Translations under genes and position numbers: made by a program | NCBI GenBank assembly: GCA_963739545.1 | Contig: CAVUAT010000014.1 | Coordinates: 496,001-560,000 of the forward strand | Length of the DNA stretch: 64,000 nt | DNA from: CAVUAT01 sp963739545 | Lineage (GTDB): Bacteria > Actinomycetota > Thermoleophilia > Solirubrobacterales > 70-9 | Reading direction: 5' to 3' | Notes under the pieces: generated by a model | Told to the model about the DNA's origin: nothing | The model's database searches: none | What the model saw: only the letters and a program-made list of their open reading frames with translations | Shown here: piece by piece, positions 7,735-16,643 of the stretch | Numbering within the stretch: position 1 is the stretch's first letter | How the letters are laid out: each line of letters begins with the position of its first letter

Positions 7735-10700
7735 CTAGAGCTTCATCGAGCCCATCTTCGAGTTCTTGCGCGGCTTGCCCGAGGCGTCGTCATCGAGATG
7801 AGCACCCTCGATGTCCAGCTTCGGCAAAAAGCGGTCAGCCCACTTCGGCACCCACCACACCCGCTTGCCGGCAAGGACCAGCACGGCCGGCGCCAGCAGC
7901 AGGACCGACATCGCGGCGAGCGCCACCCCGACCGCCAGCCCGACCCCGAACTGCTTCACGGTCGGGTCGCCGTTCAGGATGAAGCTGGCGAAGACGCAGA
8001 TCATGATCAGGGCCGCCGCGCTGATGACCCGCGCGCCGGTCGCGAGGCCGAGGGCGATCGCCTCCGCGTCCTCCTTCACCTTCATCCGCGCCTGCTCGAT
8101 CTGGCTCATCAGGAACACCTGGTAGTCCATCGAGAGGCCGAAGAGGACGGCGAACATGATCAGCGGGACGAAGCTCGCGATGGGGTCCTCACCGCTCCTC
8201 GTGTCGAGCCCGACGAGCTCGACCCCCCAGCCCCACTGGAAGCACGCGGTGACCACGCCGAACGCGGCGCAGACGGAGATCGCGATCGCGACGACCGCCT
8301 GGGCCGAGACGACCATCGACCGGAACGCCATCAGCAGCACCATGAAGCCGAGGGCATTGACGACCAGGATCACGAGGAAGAGCTTGTCCGAGATCGCGGC
8401 CGCCAGGTCGACGTTGCTGGCCGTGGAGCCCCCGACGTAGGTCTGGAGGTCCGTGTCCGCCGTCGACTGGGGGATCACGTACTCGCGAAGCGTCGTCACC
8501 AGTTCGGCCGTCTTCGGCTCGGCCGGGTCGGACTTCGAGATCACCGTGATGATCGCGGCGTCTCCCGGCTTGTTGATGCTCGGCGGCGAAACCACCTGCA
8601 CGCCGACGGTGTCGGTGAGGGCGTCCTGCAACGAGACAAGCCGAGGGTCGGTCCCGCGTTCGTCTCCTCCGGCCGCGGTCAGTTCGGCGGTCAGCGTCGC
8701 CTGCAGCTTCTCGGCCTGCGCCTGTTGTTGCGAGGCCTGATCCTGGAGCGTCTCGAGCTCCGCCTTCTGCGTCTGGAGCTGCGCGGCCTCGACCTTGGCG
8801 TTCGCGGCCTGTAGCTGGAGCTGGTTCTTCTGTCCGACGAGCGAGATGGCCTCCAACGCCGCCCCCGCCGCGTCCTCGGCCAGCCCCGAGACGTCGGCTC
8901 CCATCTTCGACGCCTTCGACCTGATCCGCTTCGCCTCGCGCTTCAGCGCGGCGCCGCGGGCACTCAGATCCTGCTGCGCCGCCTGCGTGGAGGCGAGCTC
9001 GGCCTCCAGCTTCGCCTCGCGCCGCTGCAGGGCAGCGAGGCGCGCTTCGAGGCGCGCGCGGTCGGCGGGCGTCTGGGGCTGGTCGAGCTGCGCCTGGGTG
9101 ACCTGCTCGGCCAGGCGGACCTTCTCGAGCTTCGCGTTGATGACGGCTGCCTGGGCCGTCAGCTCCGCATCCAGCTCCGCGAGCTCGGCGGCCTCCGCGA
9201 CGACCCCCTCGAGCTGCTTCACGAAGCCGCGCTGCTTGTCGAGCTTGTCCGCGCTTCGTTTCAGCTGAGCCTTCTCGTCTGCGAGCCCGGCGCCCTCCGC
9301 GACCAGGGCGTCCTTCTCGGCTAGCAGGCGCGCCTGCTCGGCCTCGAGCTCCTCCGCGGAGTTCTGAAGCGACTCGGCCTGCGTCTCGCCCTGGGTCTGC
9401 TCCCCCTCCAGCTGGGCCTGGAGGCTCTGAGCCTTCGCGTATTGCTTCTCGAAGGTGCTGCTCGGCTCTGCGGGGCTCCCCAGATCGACGGCGACGAGCA
9501 GAGGCCCGTTGTAGCCCGGACCGAAGCCCGAGGACAGCAGGTCGTAGGCCTGGCGCTCGGTGGTGTCTTTCGGCGTCGCGCCGATGTCCTCCTGGCCGAG
9601 CTCGAGCGAGGTGAAGGGGATCAACAGGGGCAGCAGGATCAGCGCGGCCAGGGCGACGGCGCGCTTCGGCTTCGAGGTGACGAAGGTCGCCCACGCCCCC
9701 CAGAACCCCTTTCGCGGCGCCGTCGGCTTGGGGCGCAGGAACGCGGGCAGCGAGAACGAGTCGATGTGGTGGCCGACCAGCGCCATCAGCGCCGGCAGCA
9801 GTGAGATCGCGCCGAGGACCGCAGTGAGCACCGCCACCGCCGACGCGTACCCGAGCGATGTGACGAGCGGGATCCCGGCCACCATCAGTGAGACCAGAGC
9901 GATGATCACCGTGCCCCCGGCGAACACGATCGCCGTGCCCGAGGTCGCCACGGCCCGCGCGATCGCGTCAGGTGTCTCCAGGCCCTCGCCGCGCTCGAAG
10001 CGATAGCGGCTGACCATGAAGAGGGCGTAGTCGATGCCCACTCCGAGGCCGATCATCGTCGCGAGCGTCGGCGCGATCGTCGGCACCTCGGTGACGTGTC
10101 CGAGCAGCCCGATCAGCGCCAGCCCGACCCCGAGCCCGAACACGGCCGTCAGGAGCGGCAGCCCCATCGCGACGAGCGTGCCGAACGTGAAGACGAGGAT
10201 GATCATCGCCGCGACCAACCCGACCACCTCGCTCGACTCCGTCGCGGGCTCGGAGAGCTCGGAGCCGATCGAGCCGCCCGCGGCCACCTCCATCCCGGCC
10301 TTTCGTCCCGGCTCGGCGGCCTTCACGAACGACTGGGCGATGGGCTCGGTCAGGTCCTCCGACCCGATGTCGAGCAGGACGGAGATGAAGGCAGTCTCCT
10401 CGTCCTTGCTGATCTGGCCTCCCCCCTTCTGCGAGAACGGGCTGGTGGCCGAGAACACGTCGGGGAGGTCCTTCATCGCCTTGTACGAGGAGGTGATCGC
10501 CTGCTTGTACGGGGAGTCGGTCACCTTCTCGCCGTCGTGCGTGCGGAAGATGATCGGGTTCGCGCCGTTCTGCTGCGGCGGGAACCGCTCGGCCAGCAGG
10601 TCCGATGCCGACTGGCTCCCGGTGCCAGGCAGCTCGAGGTTGTTCGAGGTGTTGGCTCCGAACTCCTGGACGAGGCTCGTGGTGCCGGCGATCAGCAGCA

Positions 10701-10770
10701 CCCACGCGCCGAGAACGACCCATTTGCGATGGGCCGCGAACATCCCGAGTCGGTGCAGGAATCGCGCCAA
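7735..10770 (-). CDS. MMPL family exporter with a long coiled-coil insertion
   Basis: An 1011-residue MMPL exporter. The first membrane bundle spans about residues 15-390, with GLGVGIDYALFMVSRYRFE; the second spans about 800-980, with LFGLSMDYQVFLMSQIEQ. Between them, in the second extracytoplasmic loop, about 255 residues (roughly 440-700, bases 9455-8680) form uninterrupted Ala/Glu/Gln/Leu/Lys heptads (for example LEARLAALQRREAKLEAEL). This is far longer than the usual loop and makes the protein about 250 residues larger than a plain MMPL. The coiled coil may span the wall or bind a partner; that is inference. The C-terminal tail is basic and cytoplasmic. Confidence 0.92.
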   Translation of the reverse strand: MARFLHRLGMFAAHRKWVVLGAWVLLIAGTTSLVQEFGANTSNNLELPGTGSQSASDLLAERFPPQQNGANPIIFRTHDGEKVTDSPYKQAITSSYKAMKDLPDVFSATSPFSQKGGGQISKDEETAFISVLLDIGSEDLTEPIAQSFVKAAEPGRKAGMEVAAGGSIGSELSEPATESSEVVGLVAAMIILVFTFGTLVAMGLPLLTAVFGLGVGLALIGLLGHVTEVPTIAPTLATMIGLGVGIDYALFMVSRYRFERGEGLETPDAIARAVATSGTAIVFAGGTVIIALVSLMVAGIPLVTSLGYASAVAVLTAVLGAISLLPALMALVGHHIDSFSLPAFLRPKPTAPRKGFWGAWATFVTSKPKRAVALAALILLPLLIPFTSLELGQEDIGATPKDTTERQAYDLLSSGFGPGYNGPLLVAVDLGSPAEPSSTFEKQYAKAQSLQAQLEGEQTQGETQAESLQNSAEELEAEQARLLAEKDALVAEGAGLADEKAQLKRSADKLDKQRGFVKQLEGVVAEAAELAELDAELTAQAAVINAKLEKVRLAEQVTQAQLDQPQTPADRARLEARLAALQRREAKLEAELASTQAAQQDLSARGAALKREAKRIRSKASKMGADVSGLAEDAAGAALEAISLVGQKNQLQLQAANAKVEAAQLQTQKAELETLQDQASQQQAQAEKLQATLTAELTAAGGDERGTDPRLVSLQDALTDTVGVQVVSPPSINKPGDAAIITVISKSDPAEPKTAELVTTLREYVIPQSTADTDLQTYVGGSTASNVDLAAAISDKLFLVILVVNALGFMVLLMAFRSMVVSAQAVVAIAISVCAAFGVVTACFQWGWGVELVGLDTRSGEDPIASFVPLIMFAVLFGLSMDYQVFLMSQIEQARMKVKEDAEAIALGLATGARVISAAALIMICVFASFILNGDPTVKQFGVGLAVGVALAAMSVLLLAPAVLVLAGKRVWWVPKWADRFLPKLDIEGAHLDDDASGKPRKNSKMGSMKL

Positions 10771-10851
10771 GGGGGCCCCCAGGTCTCGCGCCGCCCACTC
10801 AGACGGCGAGCTCCGGGCGCGAGTCTAGGCGACGGGTCGGCCCCCGCCGAG

Positions 10852-12348
10852 CTAGCCGGCGGGCGGGAGCGGCCTCACGGCCGGCCCCTCGAGCACCTCC
10901 CCGTCCACGCCGAAGCGGGAGCCGTGGCAGGGGCAATCCCAGCTTCGCTCCGCGTCGTTGAAGCGGACGATGCAGCCGAGGTGCGTGCAGCGCGCGGAGC
11001 GCTCGTGGAGCTTGCCGTCGTCGTCGCGAAAGACGGCTCGCTGGTGCAGGCCGTCGCCGACGACGGCGCCCTCGCCGGGCGCGAGCGCGTCTGCTGAGCC
11101 GCGCCGCAGGCGGTCGCGGAAGAAGTGGAAGCCGACGTTCGCGGTCCCCTTGGCGAGCGAAGGGGCGGCGGCGAGCGGGTGCAGCCTCATCGGGTCGAAC
11201 GTGGCATCGAGGGCGTTGTCGCGCCCGAGGGCACGGTCGCTCAGCATCGCGGCGGCGGTCGTCCCCATCGCCAGGCCCCACTTGCGCATTCCGGTCGCGG
11301 TCGTCACCTGCGCCGAGAACGGCCACAACCTCCCGACGAAGGGGAGCTTGTCGTTCGGGATCAGGTCCTGCGTCGCCCAGCGATGCTCGATGGACTCGAC
11401 GTCAAAGCGCTCACGGGTCCATTCCTCGAGGTCGCGGTAGCGCTCGAGCTCGTCGCCCTCGCCGACCCGGTGGGACTCGCCGCCGACCATAAGCAGCTCG
11501 CCGTCGGGGGTCTGGACCGAGCGCAGGGAGTGCGCGGTGCTCTCGTCGCTCAGATACATCCCCTGCGGGACGTCGCCGCGAAGCCGCGCGAGCACGACGT
11601 AGGAGCGCTCGGGATGGTTGCGCGCGAAGTAGAGACCGCGGTCGAGGATCGGCAGGTGGGTCGCGACGACCACGTGCCGGGCGCGAAGCGTCGCCCCGTG
11701 CTCGGTCTTGACCTCGCACGGCTCGCCCTGCGCGACCGAGACGACGCGCGAGCGCTCGTGGACCGCGCAGCCGGCGTCGGCTGCCGCGGCGGCGAGCGCG
11801 TGCAGGTAGCGCAGCGGGTGAAACTCGGCCTGGCCGTCGAAGCGGACCGCCGCCGGAACCTCGTACGGCAGCTCATCGACGTTCGTGACGAACGACGCGG
11901 GAAGGCCGGCCTCCTCGGCGGCTCGAACCTCGTCGATCAGCTGCGAGGTGTGTGCGTGGTCCTCGGTGTACGTGAAGTTCGGCTTGCGGCGAAGGTCGCA
12001 ATCGATGCCGAGCTCGTCCACCAGCCTCGAGACGAGCGAGATCCCCGCCTCGTTCGCCTCCCCGTAGGTGCGCGCGACGCCCGCCCCGAGCTTGGAGGCG
12101 AGGTCGGCATAGGTGAGACCGTGCAGCGAGCTGAGCTTCGCCGTCGTGTTCCCCGTCGCCCCGGAGCCGATCCGGCGCGCCTCCAGCAGCGCGACCTTCG
12201 CGCCCTCCCGCGCGAGCAGCAACGCCGTAGTGACGCCGACGATCCCGCCGCCGAGGACGGCGACGTCGCAGTCGGCTTCGCCGGACTGCGGGTACTCGAT
12301 CCCCTGCGCGCTCTTCGCCCAGTAGGAGACGGTGTCGATCCCGGCCAC
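10852..12348 (-). CDS. FAD-dependent oxidoreductase with C-terminal Rieske domain
   Basis: A 498-residue fusion. The N-terminal DAO-type domain shows the dinucleotide fold CDVAVLGGGIVGVTTALLLA and the GSGATGNTTAK loop. The last 90 residues are a Rieske [2Fe-2S] domain with the Cys-His pairs CTHLGC and CPCHGSRFG. Such fusions are predicted soluble oxidoreductases; the substrate is unknown. I prefer GTG 12348, with TAAGGG seven bases upstream, over ATG 12393, which lacks a ribosome site and reaches within 14 bases of the divergent gene start. Confidence 0.88.
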   Translation of the reverse strand: MAGIDTVSYWAKSAQGIEYPQSGEADCDVAVLGGGIVGVTTALLLAREGAKVALLEARRIGSGATGNTTAKLSSLHGLTYADLASKLGAGVARTYGEANEAGISLVSRLVDELGIDCDLRRKPNFTYTEDHAHTSQLIDEVRAAEEAGLPASFVTNVDELPYEVPAAVRFDGQAEFHPLRYLHALAAAAADAGCAVHERSRVVSVAQGEPCEVKTEHGATLRARHVVVATHLPILDRGLYFARNHPERSYVVLARLRGDVPQGMYLSDESTAHSLRSVQTPDGELLMVGGESHRVGEGDELERYRDLEEWTRERFDVESIEHRWATQDLIPNDKLPFVGRLWPFSAQVTTATGMRKWGLAMGTTAAAMLSDRALGRDNALDATFDPMRLHPLAAAPSLAKGTANVGFHFFRDRLRRGSADALAPGEGAVVGDGLHQRAVFRDDDGKLHERSARCTHLGCIVRFNDAERSWDCPCHGSRFGVDGEVLEGPAVRPLPPAG

Positions 12349-12406
12349 GGACAAGCCCTTACCCGCGCCGGGCAGACTCAACCGACGGGGCATTAGAGTC
12401 CCGGCG

Positions 12407-13396
12407 ATGGCGACGATCGAAACCGTCACGGGCCCAGTCGATGCCGGCGAGCTCGGGCACACCCTGATCCACGAGCACCTGCGCTGCCAGGACGAGGCCG
12501 TCGCGGCACAGTGGCCCGACCGGCTCACGCTCCAGGAGGACGAGCCCTTCGCGGTCGAGGCCGGTGGCGAGTACGGCGAGGCGGTGAAGATGGCCGAGCG
12601 AGCGGTCGAGCGCAACGTCAAGACGATCGTCGATCCGACCGCGATGTTCCTCGGCCGCGACGTCGCCTTCATGAGGGACGTCAGCGAGGAGACCGGGCTG
12701 CAGGTCGTCCCGTGCACCGGCATCTACACATACGACCATCTGCCGCAGTTCTTCCTGACCCGCAGCCCCGAGCAGATCGCCGAGATGTTCGTCGCGGACA
12801 TCGAGAAGGGGATCCAGGGGACCGACATCAAGGCCGCCTTCATCAAGTGCGCCGCTGACGAGCCGGGCATGAACGCGAACGTCGAGAAGGTCCACCGCGC
12901 CGCCGCCCAGGCCAGCCTCCAGACGGGGGCGCCGATCATGGCCCACTCCCGCCCGGCCTCCGGGACGGGCCCCGAGCAGGTTGCGATCTTCGAGGAGGAG
13001 GGCGTGGACCTCGCCAAGGTGCAGATCGCCCACTGCGGCGACAGCGAGGACGTCGGCTACATCGAGGGCCTGATCGACAAGGGCGTGTTCGTCGGCCTCG
13101 ACCGCTTCGGCCTGGAGCTCTTCCTGCCCTTCGACGCACGCATCAAGACCGCCCTCGCCCTGCTCGAGAACGGTCACGCCGAGCGCCTCTTCATTTCGGC
13201 CGATTCCTGCGCGACCCTCGACTGGTACCCGCCCGAGGCAGTGCCGCAGCTGCAGGAAGCTGGGATGGTCGTTGACTGGGACGTCCGCATCGTCCACGAC
13301 AAGGTCATCCCCGCCCTTCGCGAGGGTGGCATGACCGACGAACAGCTCGATCAGATGATGGTGCGCAACCCCGTCGCCTGGCTCACCGGCGCCTAA
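12407..13396 (+). CDS. Phosphotriesterase-family metal hydrolase
   Basis: A 329-residue amidohydrolase-superfamily barrel of the phosphotriesterase/lactonase type. The metal ligands are all visible: His22 and His24 (LIHEHL), the carbamylated Lys147 (AAFIKCA), His180 (IMAHSRP), His209 (IAHCGDS) and Asp266 (ISADSC). Relatives hydrolyse lactones or phosphotriesters; which applies here cannot be read from sequence. ATG 12407 is chosen because it starts the conserved IETVTGPVDAGELG strand. Confidence 0.9.
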   Translation: MATIETVTGPVDAGELGHTLIHEHLRCQDEAVAAQWPDRLTLQEDEPFAVEAGGEYGEAVKMAERAVERNVKTIVDPTAMFLGRDVAFMRDVSEETGLQVVPCTGIYTYDHLPQFFLTRSPEQIAEMFVADIEKGIQGTDIKAAFIKCAADEPGMNANVEKVHRAAAQASLQTGAPIMAHSRPASGTGPEQVAIFEEEGVDLAKVQIAHCGDSEDVGYIEGLIDKGVFVGLDRFGLELFLPFDARIKTALALLENGHAERLFISADSCATLDWYPPEAVPQLQEAGMVVDWDVRIVHDKVIPALREGGMTDEQLDQMMVRNPVAWLTGA

Positions 13397-13410
13397 ACTG
13401 AGCGCCCTCC

Positions 13411-13482
13411 GGGCCCGTAGCTCAGTGGGAGAGCGCTCGCTTCACACGCGAGAGGTCGCTGGTTCGAAACCAGCCGGGCCCA
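13411..13482 (+). tRNA. tRNA-Val (anticodon CAC)
   Basis: A complete cloverleaf. Acceptor GGGCCCG (13411-13417) pairs with CGGGCCC (13475-13481), with A as discriminator. D-arm GCTCAGTGGGAGAGC, anticodon arm CTCGC-TTCACAC-GCGAG, and T-arm CTGG-TTCGAAA-CCAG follow in order. The loop TTCACAC reads anticodon CAC, which decodes GTG valine codons. CCA is not encoded. Confidence 0.97.
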
Positions 13483-13557
13483 TTCCCACCTCGGGCGCCG
13501 CAGAGATGCACTCTGCCGGCAGGCCGCCGGCTGGCCCGTTCATCTAGGGTCTCGCCC

Positions 13558-14067
13558 GTGGATAACAGGGTCAAAGGCCTGATCGCATTCGGCGGGGTGC
13601 TCGCCGTCGTCGTACTGGTGGTGCTCCTCGCCGGCGGCGACGATGACGACTCGGGCTCGAGCGCGAGCGCGAGCAAGCCCGAGGTCGAGATCCCCGACGG
13701 GGATCCGCCCACCGAGCTCCAGATCGAGGACCTCGAAGAGGGTGACGGCGCCACCGCTGCGGCCGGCGACCAGCTCTCGGTCAAGTACGTCGGCGTCCTG
13801 TTCGACGGCGGGACGGAGTTCGACTCCAACTTCGACACCGGCCAGCCCTTCGAGTTCGCTCTCGGCTCCGGCCAGGTGATCCCCGGGTGGGACGAGGGCC
13901 TCGTCGGGATGAAGGAGGGCGGCCGCCGCCAGCTGACGATTCCGGCCGACCTCGCCTACGGGGCGCAGGGCCAGCCGCCCGACATCCCGCCGAATGCCGC
14001 GCTTGTCTTCGTGATCGACCTCGACTCGGTCACCCCGGCCGCCGACGCGGCCGCTCCGCCTCAGTAA
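13558..14067 (+). CDS. Membrane-anchored FKBP-type peptidyl-prolyl isomerase
   Basis: A 169-residue protein: an N-terminal hydrophobic anchor (about 8-25), an acidic Ser/Asp linker, and one FKBP domain (about 60-160) with VKYVGVLFDGGTEFDSN, GQVIPGWDEGLVGMKEGG and IPADLAYGAQG. These residues line the proline-isomerase pocket. It probably folds proteins outside the membrane. GTG 13558 is the only start that includes the anchor. Confidence 0.93.
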   Translation: MDNRVKGLIAFGGVLAVVVLVVLLAGGDDDDSGSSASASKPEVEIPDGDPPTELQIEDLEEGDGATAAAGDQLSVKYVGVLFDGGTEFDSNFDTGQPFEFALGSGQVIPGWDEGLVGMKEGGRRQLTIPADLAYGAQGQPPDIPPNAALVFVIDLDSVTPAADAAAPPQ

Positions 14068-14083
14068 CGGCCCGGCCTTTAGC

Positions 14084-15598
14084 TCAGCCTGGGCCCAGCC
14101 GCTGCCACAGGACGTCGTGGTAGCCCTCGACTATCGGCTCGCGCCAGCGGCGCTCGAACGGGAGCCGCCAGCTGTACGGCTCGACCAATTCGGGGACCGC
14201 CGGCTCGGGGCCCCAGGAGTCCTGCGGGTAGAGCAAAGCGGGCTTGTCGGCGGCGAGCAGCGGGGCCGCGACCTCCCACAGGCGCTCGATCCCGTCGGCA
14301 GTGGTGAAGAGCGTATGGTCGCCGATCATCGCGTCGCGGATCAGCCGCTCGTAGGCCTCGAGTGTGTCGCCGGTCTTGCCGACGTCGTGCAGCGAGAACT
14401 GAAGGCTCTGCTTGTCGAGCAGCATCCCCGGCCCCGGCCGCTTGCCGTAGAACGAGAGCGATAGGCGCGCGGAGTCGTCGAGGTCGAAGGTCAGGTGGTC
14501 GGGCCCGTACTTGTTGACCCCGCACCCCTCGGGGAACATGCTCTTAGGCGGCTCGCGGAAGGCGATCGAGATTATCCGCCAGCCCTCGGCCATGCGCTTT
14601 CCGGTGCGCAGGAAGAACGGCACGCCCGCCCAGCGCCAGTTATCCACCTCGCAGCGCAGGGCGACCAGCGTCTCAGCGTTCGAGTCCTTGGGCACTCCGT
14701 CGTGCCCGCGATACCCCTCATATTGGCCGCGCACGACGCAATCGGGGTTGAGCGGGCGCAGCGAGCGGAAGACCTTGTTCTTCTCAACGGTGATCGAGTC
14801 GGGGTCGAGCGCGGTCGGTGGCTCCATCGCGACGAAGGCGAGGATCTGAAACAGGTGTGTGACGACCATGTCGCGGAAGGCGCCGGTGTCCTGGTAGAAG
14901 GTTGACCGGCCTTCGACGGAGTGAACCTCAGGGACGTCGATCTGCACGTGGTCGATGTGGTTGAGGTTCCAGATCGGCTCGAACAGCCCGTTGGCGAAGC
15001 GCAGGGCGAGGATGTTCTGCGCCGCCTCCTTGCCGAGGTAGTGGTCGATGCGAAAGATCTGCTCTTCGTCGAAGACCTCATGCAGCTCGGCGTTGAGCTT
15101 GCACGCGCTCTCGAGGTCGGTGCCGAAAGGCTTCTCCATGATGATCCGCGAACGCTTGACAAGATCGGCCTCGTCGAGCAGTCCGACGATGTCGAGCGCT
15201 GCCGTCGGGGGCACGCTCAGGTAGTGAAGCCGGCGGGAGCGGTGGCCCAGCTCCTTCTCGGCCGCCGCGACCGCGTCCGCGACCCCTCCGGCGCCCGACT
15301 TCAGGTTGACGTGGGTGATCCGCGCCGAGAACTGCTCCCAGGCGTACCCCTTGAGGTCGACCCGCCCGAACTCTTCGCAGGCATCACGGGCGAGGTCGCG
15401 CACCTCCTCGTCGGACATGTCGCCGCGCGAGGAGCCGACGAGGCGGAACTCGGGCAACAGCCCCGCCTCGCAGAGGTGCAACAGGCCTGGCAGAAGCTTG
15501 CGCTTGGCGAGGTCCCCGGTGACCCCGAAGAGGACGATCACGTGCGGATCGATCGAGTCGAGCGCTTCGGGTGGGGCGTCTCGCGGCTGCTTCGGCAT
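14084..15598 (-). CDS. zwf: Glucose-6-phosphate dehydrogenase, copy 1
   Basis: A 504-residue enzyme that oxidises glucose-6-phosphate to 6-phosphogluconolactone with NADP. The dinucleotide motif FGVTGDLAKRKL lies at about 24-35, and the substrate-site signature RIDHYLGKEAAQNILALRF starts near 181. EKPFGTDLESA is also intact. It stands away from the other pentose-phosphate genes; a second, clearly different copy (RIDHFLGKE) is at 57260-58693. The two may differ in cofactor preference or regulation, which sequence alone does not settle. Confidence 0.95.
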   Translation of the reverse strand: MPKQPRDAPPEALDSIDPHVIVLFGVTGDLAKRKLLPGLLHLCEAGLLPEFRLVGSSRGDMSDEEVRDLARDACEEFGRVDLKGYAWEQFSARITHVNLKSGAGGVADAVAAAEKELGHRSRRLHYLSVPPTAALDIVGLLDEADLVKRSRIIMEKPFGTDLESACKLNAELHEVFDEEQIFRIDHYLGKEAAQNILALRFANGLFEPIWNLNHIDHVQIDVPEVHSVEGRSTFYQDTGAFRDMVVTHLFQILAFVAMEPPTALDPDSITVEKNKVFRSLRPLNPDCVVRGQYEGYRGHDGVPKDSNAETLVALRCEVDNWRWAGVPFFLRTGKRMAEGWRIISIAFREPPKSMFPEGCGVNKYGPDHLTFDLDDSARLSLSFYGKRPGPGMLLDKQSLQFSLHDVGKTGDTLEAYERLIRDAMIGDHTLFTTADGIERLWEVAAPLLAADKPALLYPQDSWGPEPAVPELVEPYSWRLPFERRWREPIVEGYHDVLWQRLGPG

Positions 15599-15642
15599 CT
15601 CGGTGACGATATAGGCGCGGCGTGGCGTAAGGTGCCGCGCCT

Positions 15643-15747
15643 GTCAACTTCAGCTTCGACGCCGATACCGCGCTGCGCTCCGAGGCGCCCGGCGTGTGGA
15701 GTGGCGCCGTCGCGGACGGCTGGGACACGCCGCGCGGCCCGCTCTAA
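15643..15747 (+). pseudogene. N-terminal remnant of a probable acyl-CoA thioesterase
   Basis: A short frame reads VNFSFDADTALRSEAPG, then VWSGAVADGWDTPRGPL and a TAA stop. It resembles the first strand pair of TesB-like (4HBT_3) thioesterases, which continue with Gly-Gly-Tyr right where this one stops. No start codon lies in frame, and a stop precedes it at 15628. It fills most of the 182-base gap between the zwf start and the next gene. The family call rests on memory of the N-terminal pattern and is tentative. Confidence 0.4.
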
Positions 15748-15780
15748 AGCCGGAGGGCCTGGGGCCGATAGGGAAGTGCA

Positions 15781-16029
15781 ATGGTCTCCGACACCCGCAC
15801 CGAGCGCGTCGTGCTCGAAACCGCGCGCTACCGAATCGTCGGCGAGGTGACGCTGCCCGCCGAGGGCGTGCGCACCCGCCTCTCGGACCTTCTGAACGCC
15901 GAGGGCCTCAGCTTCATCTCGCTGGTCAAAGCCGAGCTGACGCCGCTCGACGGCAGCGGGACCGAGAAACGCGATTTCGTGGCGGTCGCGCGCGACCACG
16001 TGCAGATCGCCTACGAAGCCACGCCCTAG
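15781..16029 (+). CDS. Conserved hypothetical protein (DUF6812-like)
   Basis: An 82-residue, probably all-beta protein with alternating hydrophobic strands (RVVLETARYRIVGEVTLP, then FVAVARDHVQIAYE). The segment TRLSDLLNAEGLSFISL resembles the family I know as DUF6812, of unknown function. ATG 15781 has a GGGAAG eight bases upstream. No partner gene is suggested by context. Confidence 0.65.
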   Translation: MVSDTRTERVVLETARYRIVGEVTLPAEGVRTRLSDLLNAEGLSFISLVKAELTPLDGSGTEKRDFVAVARDHVQIAYEATP

Positions 16030-16087
16030 CCCACGCGGCGCGGAGCGACGTCTTCATGAGCCGGCGATCGAGGCTCGCCTAGCAAGC

Positions 16088-16618
16088 TCAGTTGAGCGAG
16101 GGGTCGGCCGGCATCCGCGCGAGCAGCGAGAACTCGCCTCCCTTTCGCTCGAGCACCTTCGACCACAGGTCCCCGTCGGGTTCGGCGAAGAGGTCCTCGA
16201 CGCGGGCCTCGTCGAGGATCCATCCCTCGGCCTCGAGCTCCGCTTCGAGCTGCCCCGGCCCCCAGCCGGCGTAGCCCGCGAACACGCGCAGCCGCTCGAG
16301 CTCGGGTGGGGCGTCGAGGTCCACCATGCCGACGGCGCCGACGATCAGCTTCGTCGCCTCGGCTGGGTCCGCGTACTCGCCGAACGCCGTGACCGCGGTC
16401 GGCTGCACGGGGCCGCCCGAGTGGAGCACGTGCTCGGTGCCGATCGACTCGGCGAGCTCGGGTACGGCGTCACCTACCGTTACGTCGGAGGGCCTGTTCA
16501 GAACGAGCCCGAAGGAGCCCTCGCCGCTGTGCTCGACCAGCAGCACGACCGTGCGGTGGAAGTAGTCGCCAAGCGAGGGCGAGGCGATCAGCAGCACTCC
16601 GCTGAGGGGCTCGGACAC
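16088..16618 (-). CDS. YqgE/AlgH family protein (UPF0301)
   Basis: A 176-residue member of the UPF0301 family. Characteristic pieces are GVLLIASPSLGDYFHRTVVLL, shown here in its first half LLIASPSLGDYFHRTV, the core GLVLNRPSDVTVGD, HSGGPVQPTAV, and the closing GYAGWGPGQLEAEL. The family has a solved fold but no agreed enzymatic activity. It diverges from the GST-like gene with 25 bases between starts. Confidence 0.92.
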   Translation of the reverse strand: MSEPLSGVLLIASPSLGDYFHRTVVLLVEHSGEGSFGLVLNRPSDVTVGDAVPELAESIGTEHVLHSGGPVQPTAVTAFGEYADPAEATKLIVGAVGMVDLDAPPELERLRVFAGYAGWGPGQLEAELEAEGWILDEARVEDLFAEPDGDLWSKVLERKGGEFSLLARMPADPSLN

Positions 16619-16643
16619 GGGCCCTTAGCGTAGGGTGCCGCGC

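Noticed and set aside
11125..12396. A 423-codon plus-strand frame opposite the FAD-Rieske gene
   Set aside because: Antisense shadow of a well-supported gene; no domain, no ribosome site.
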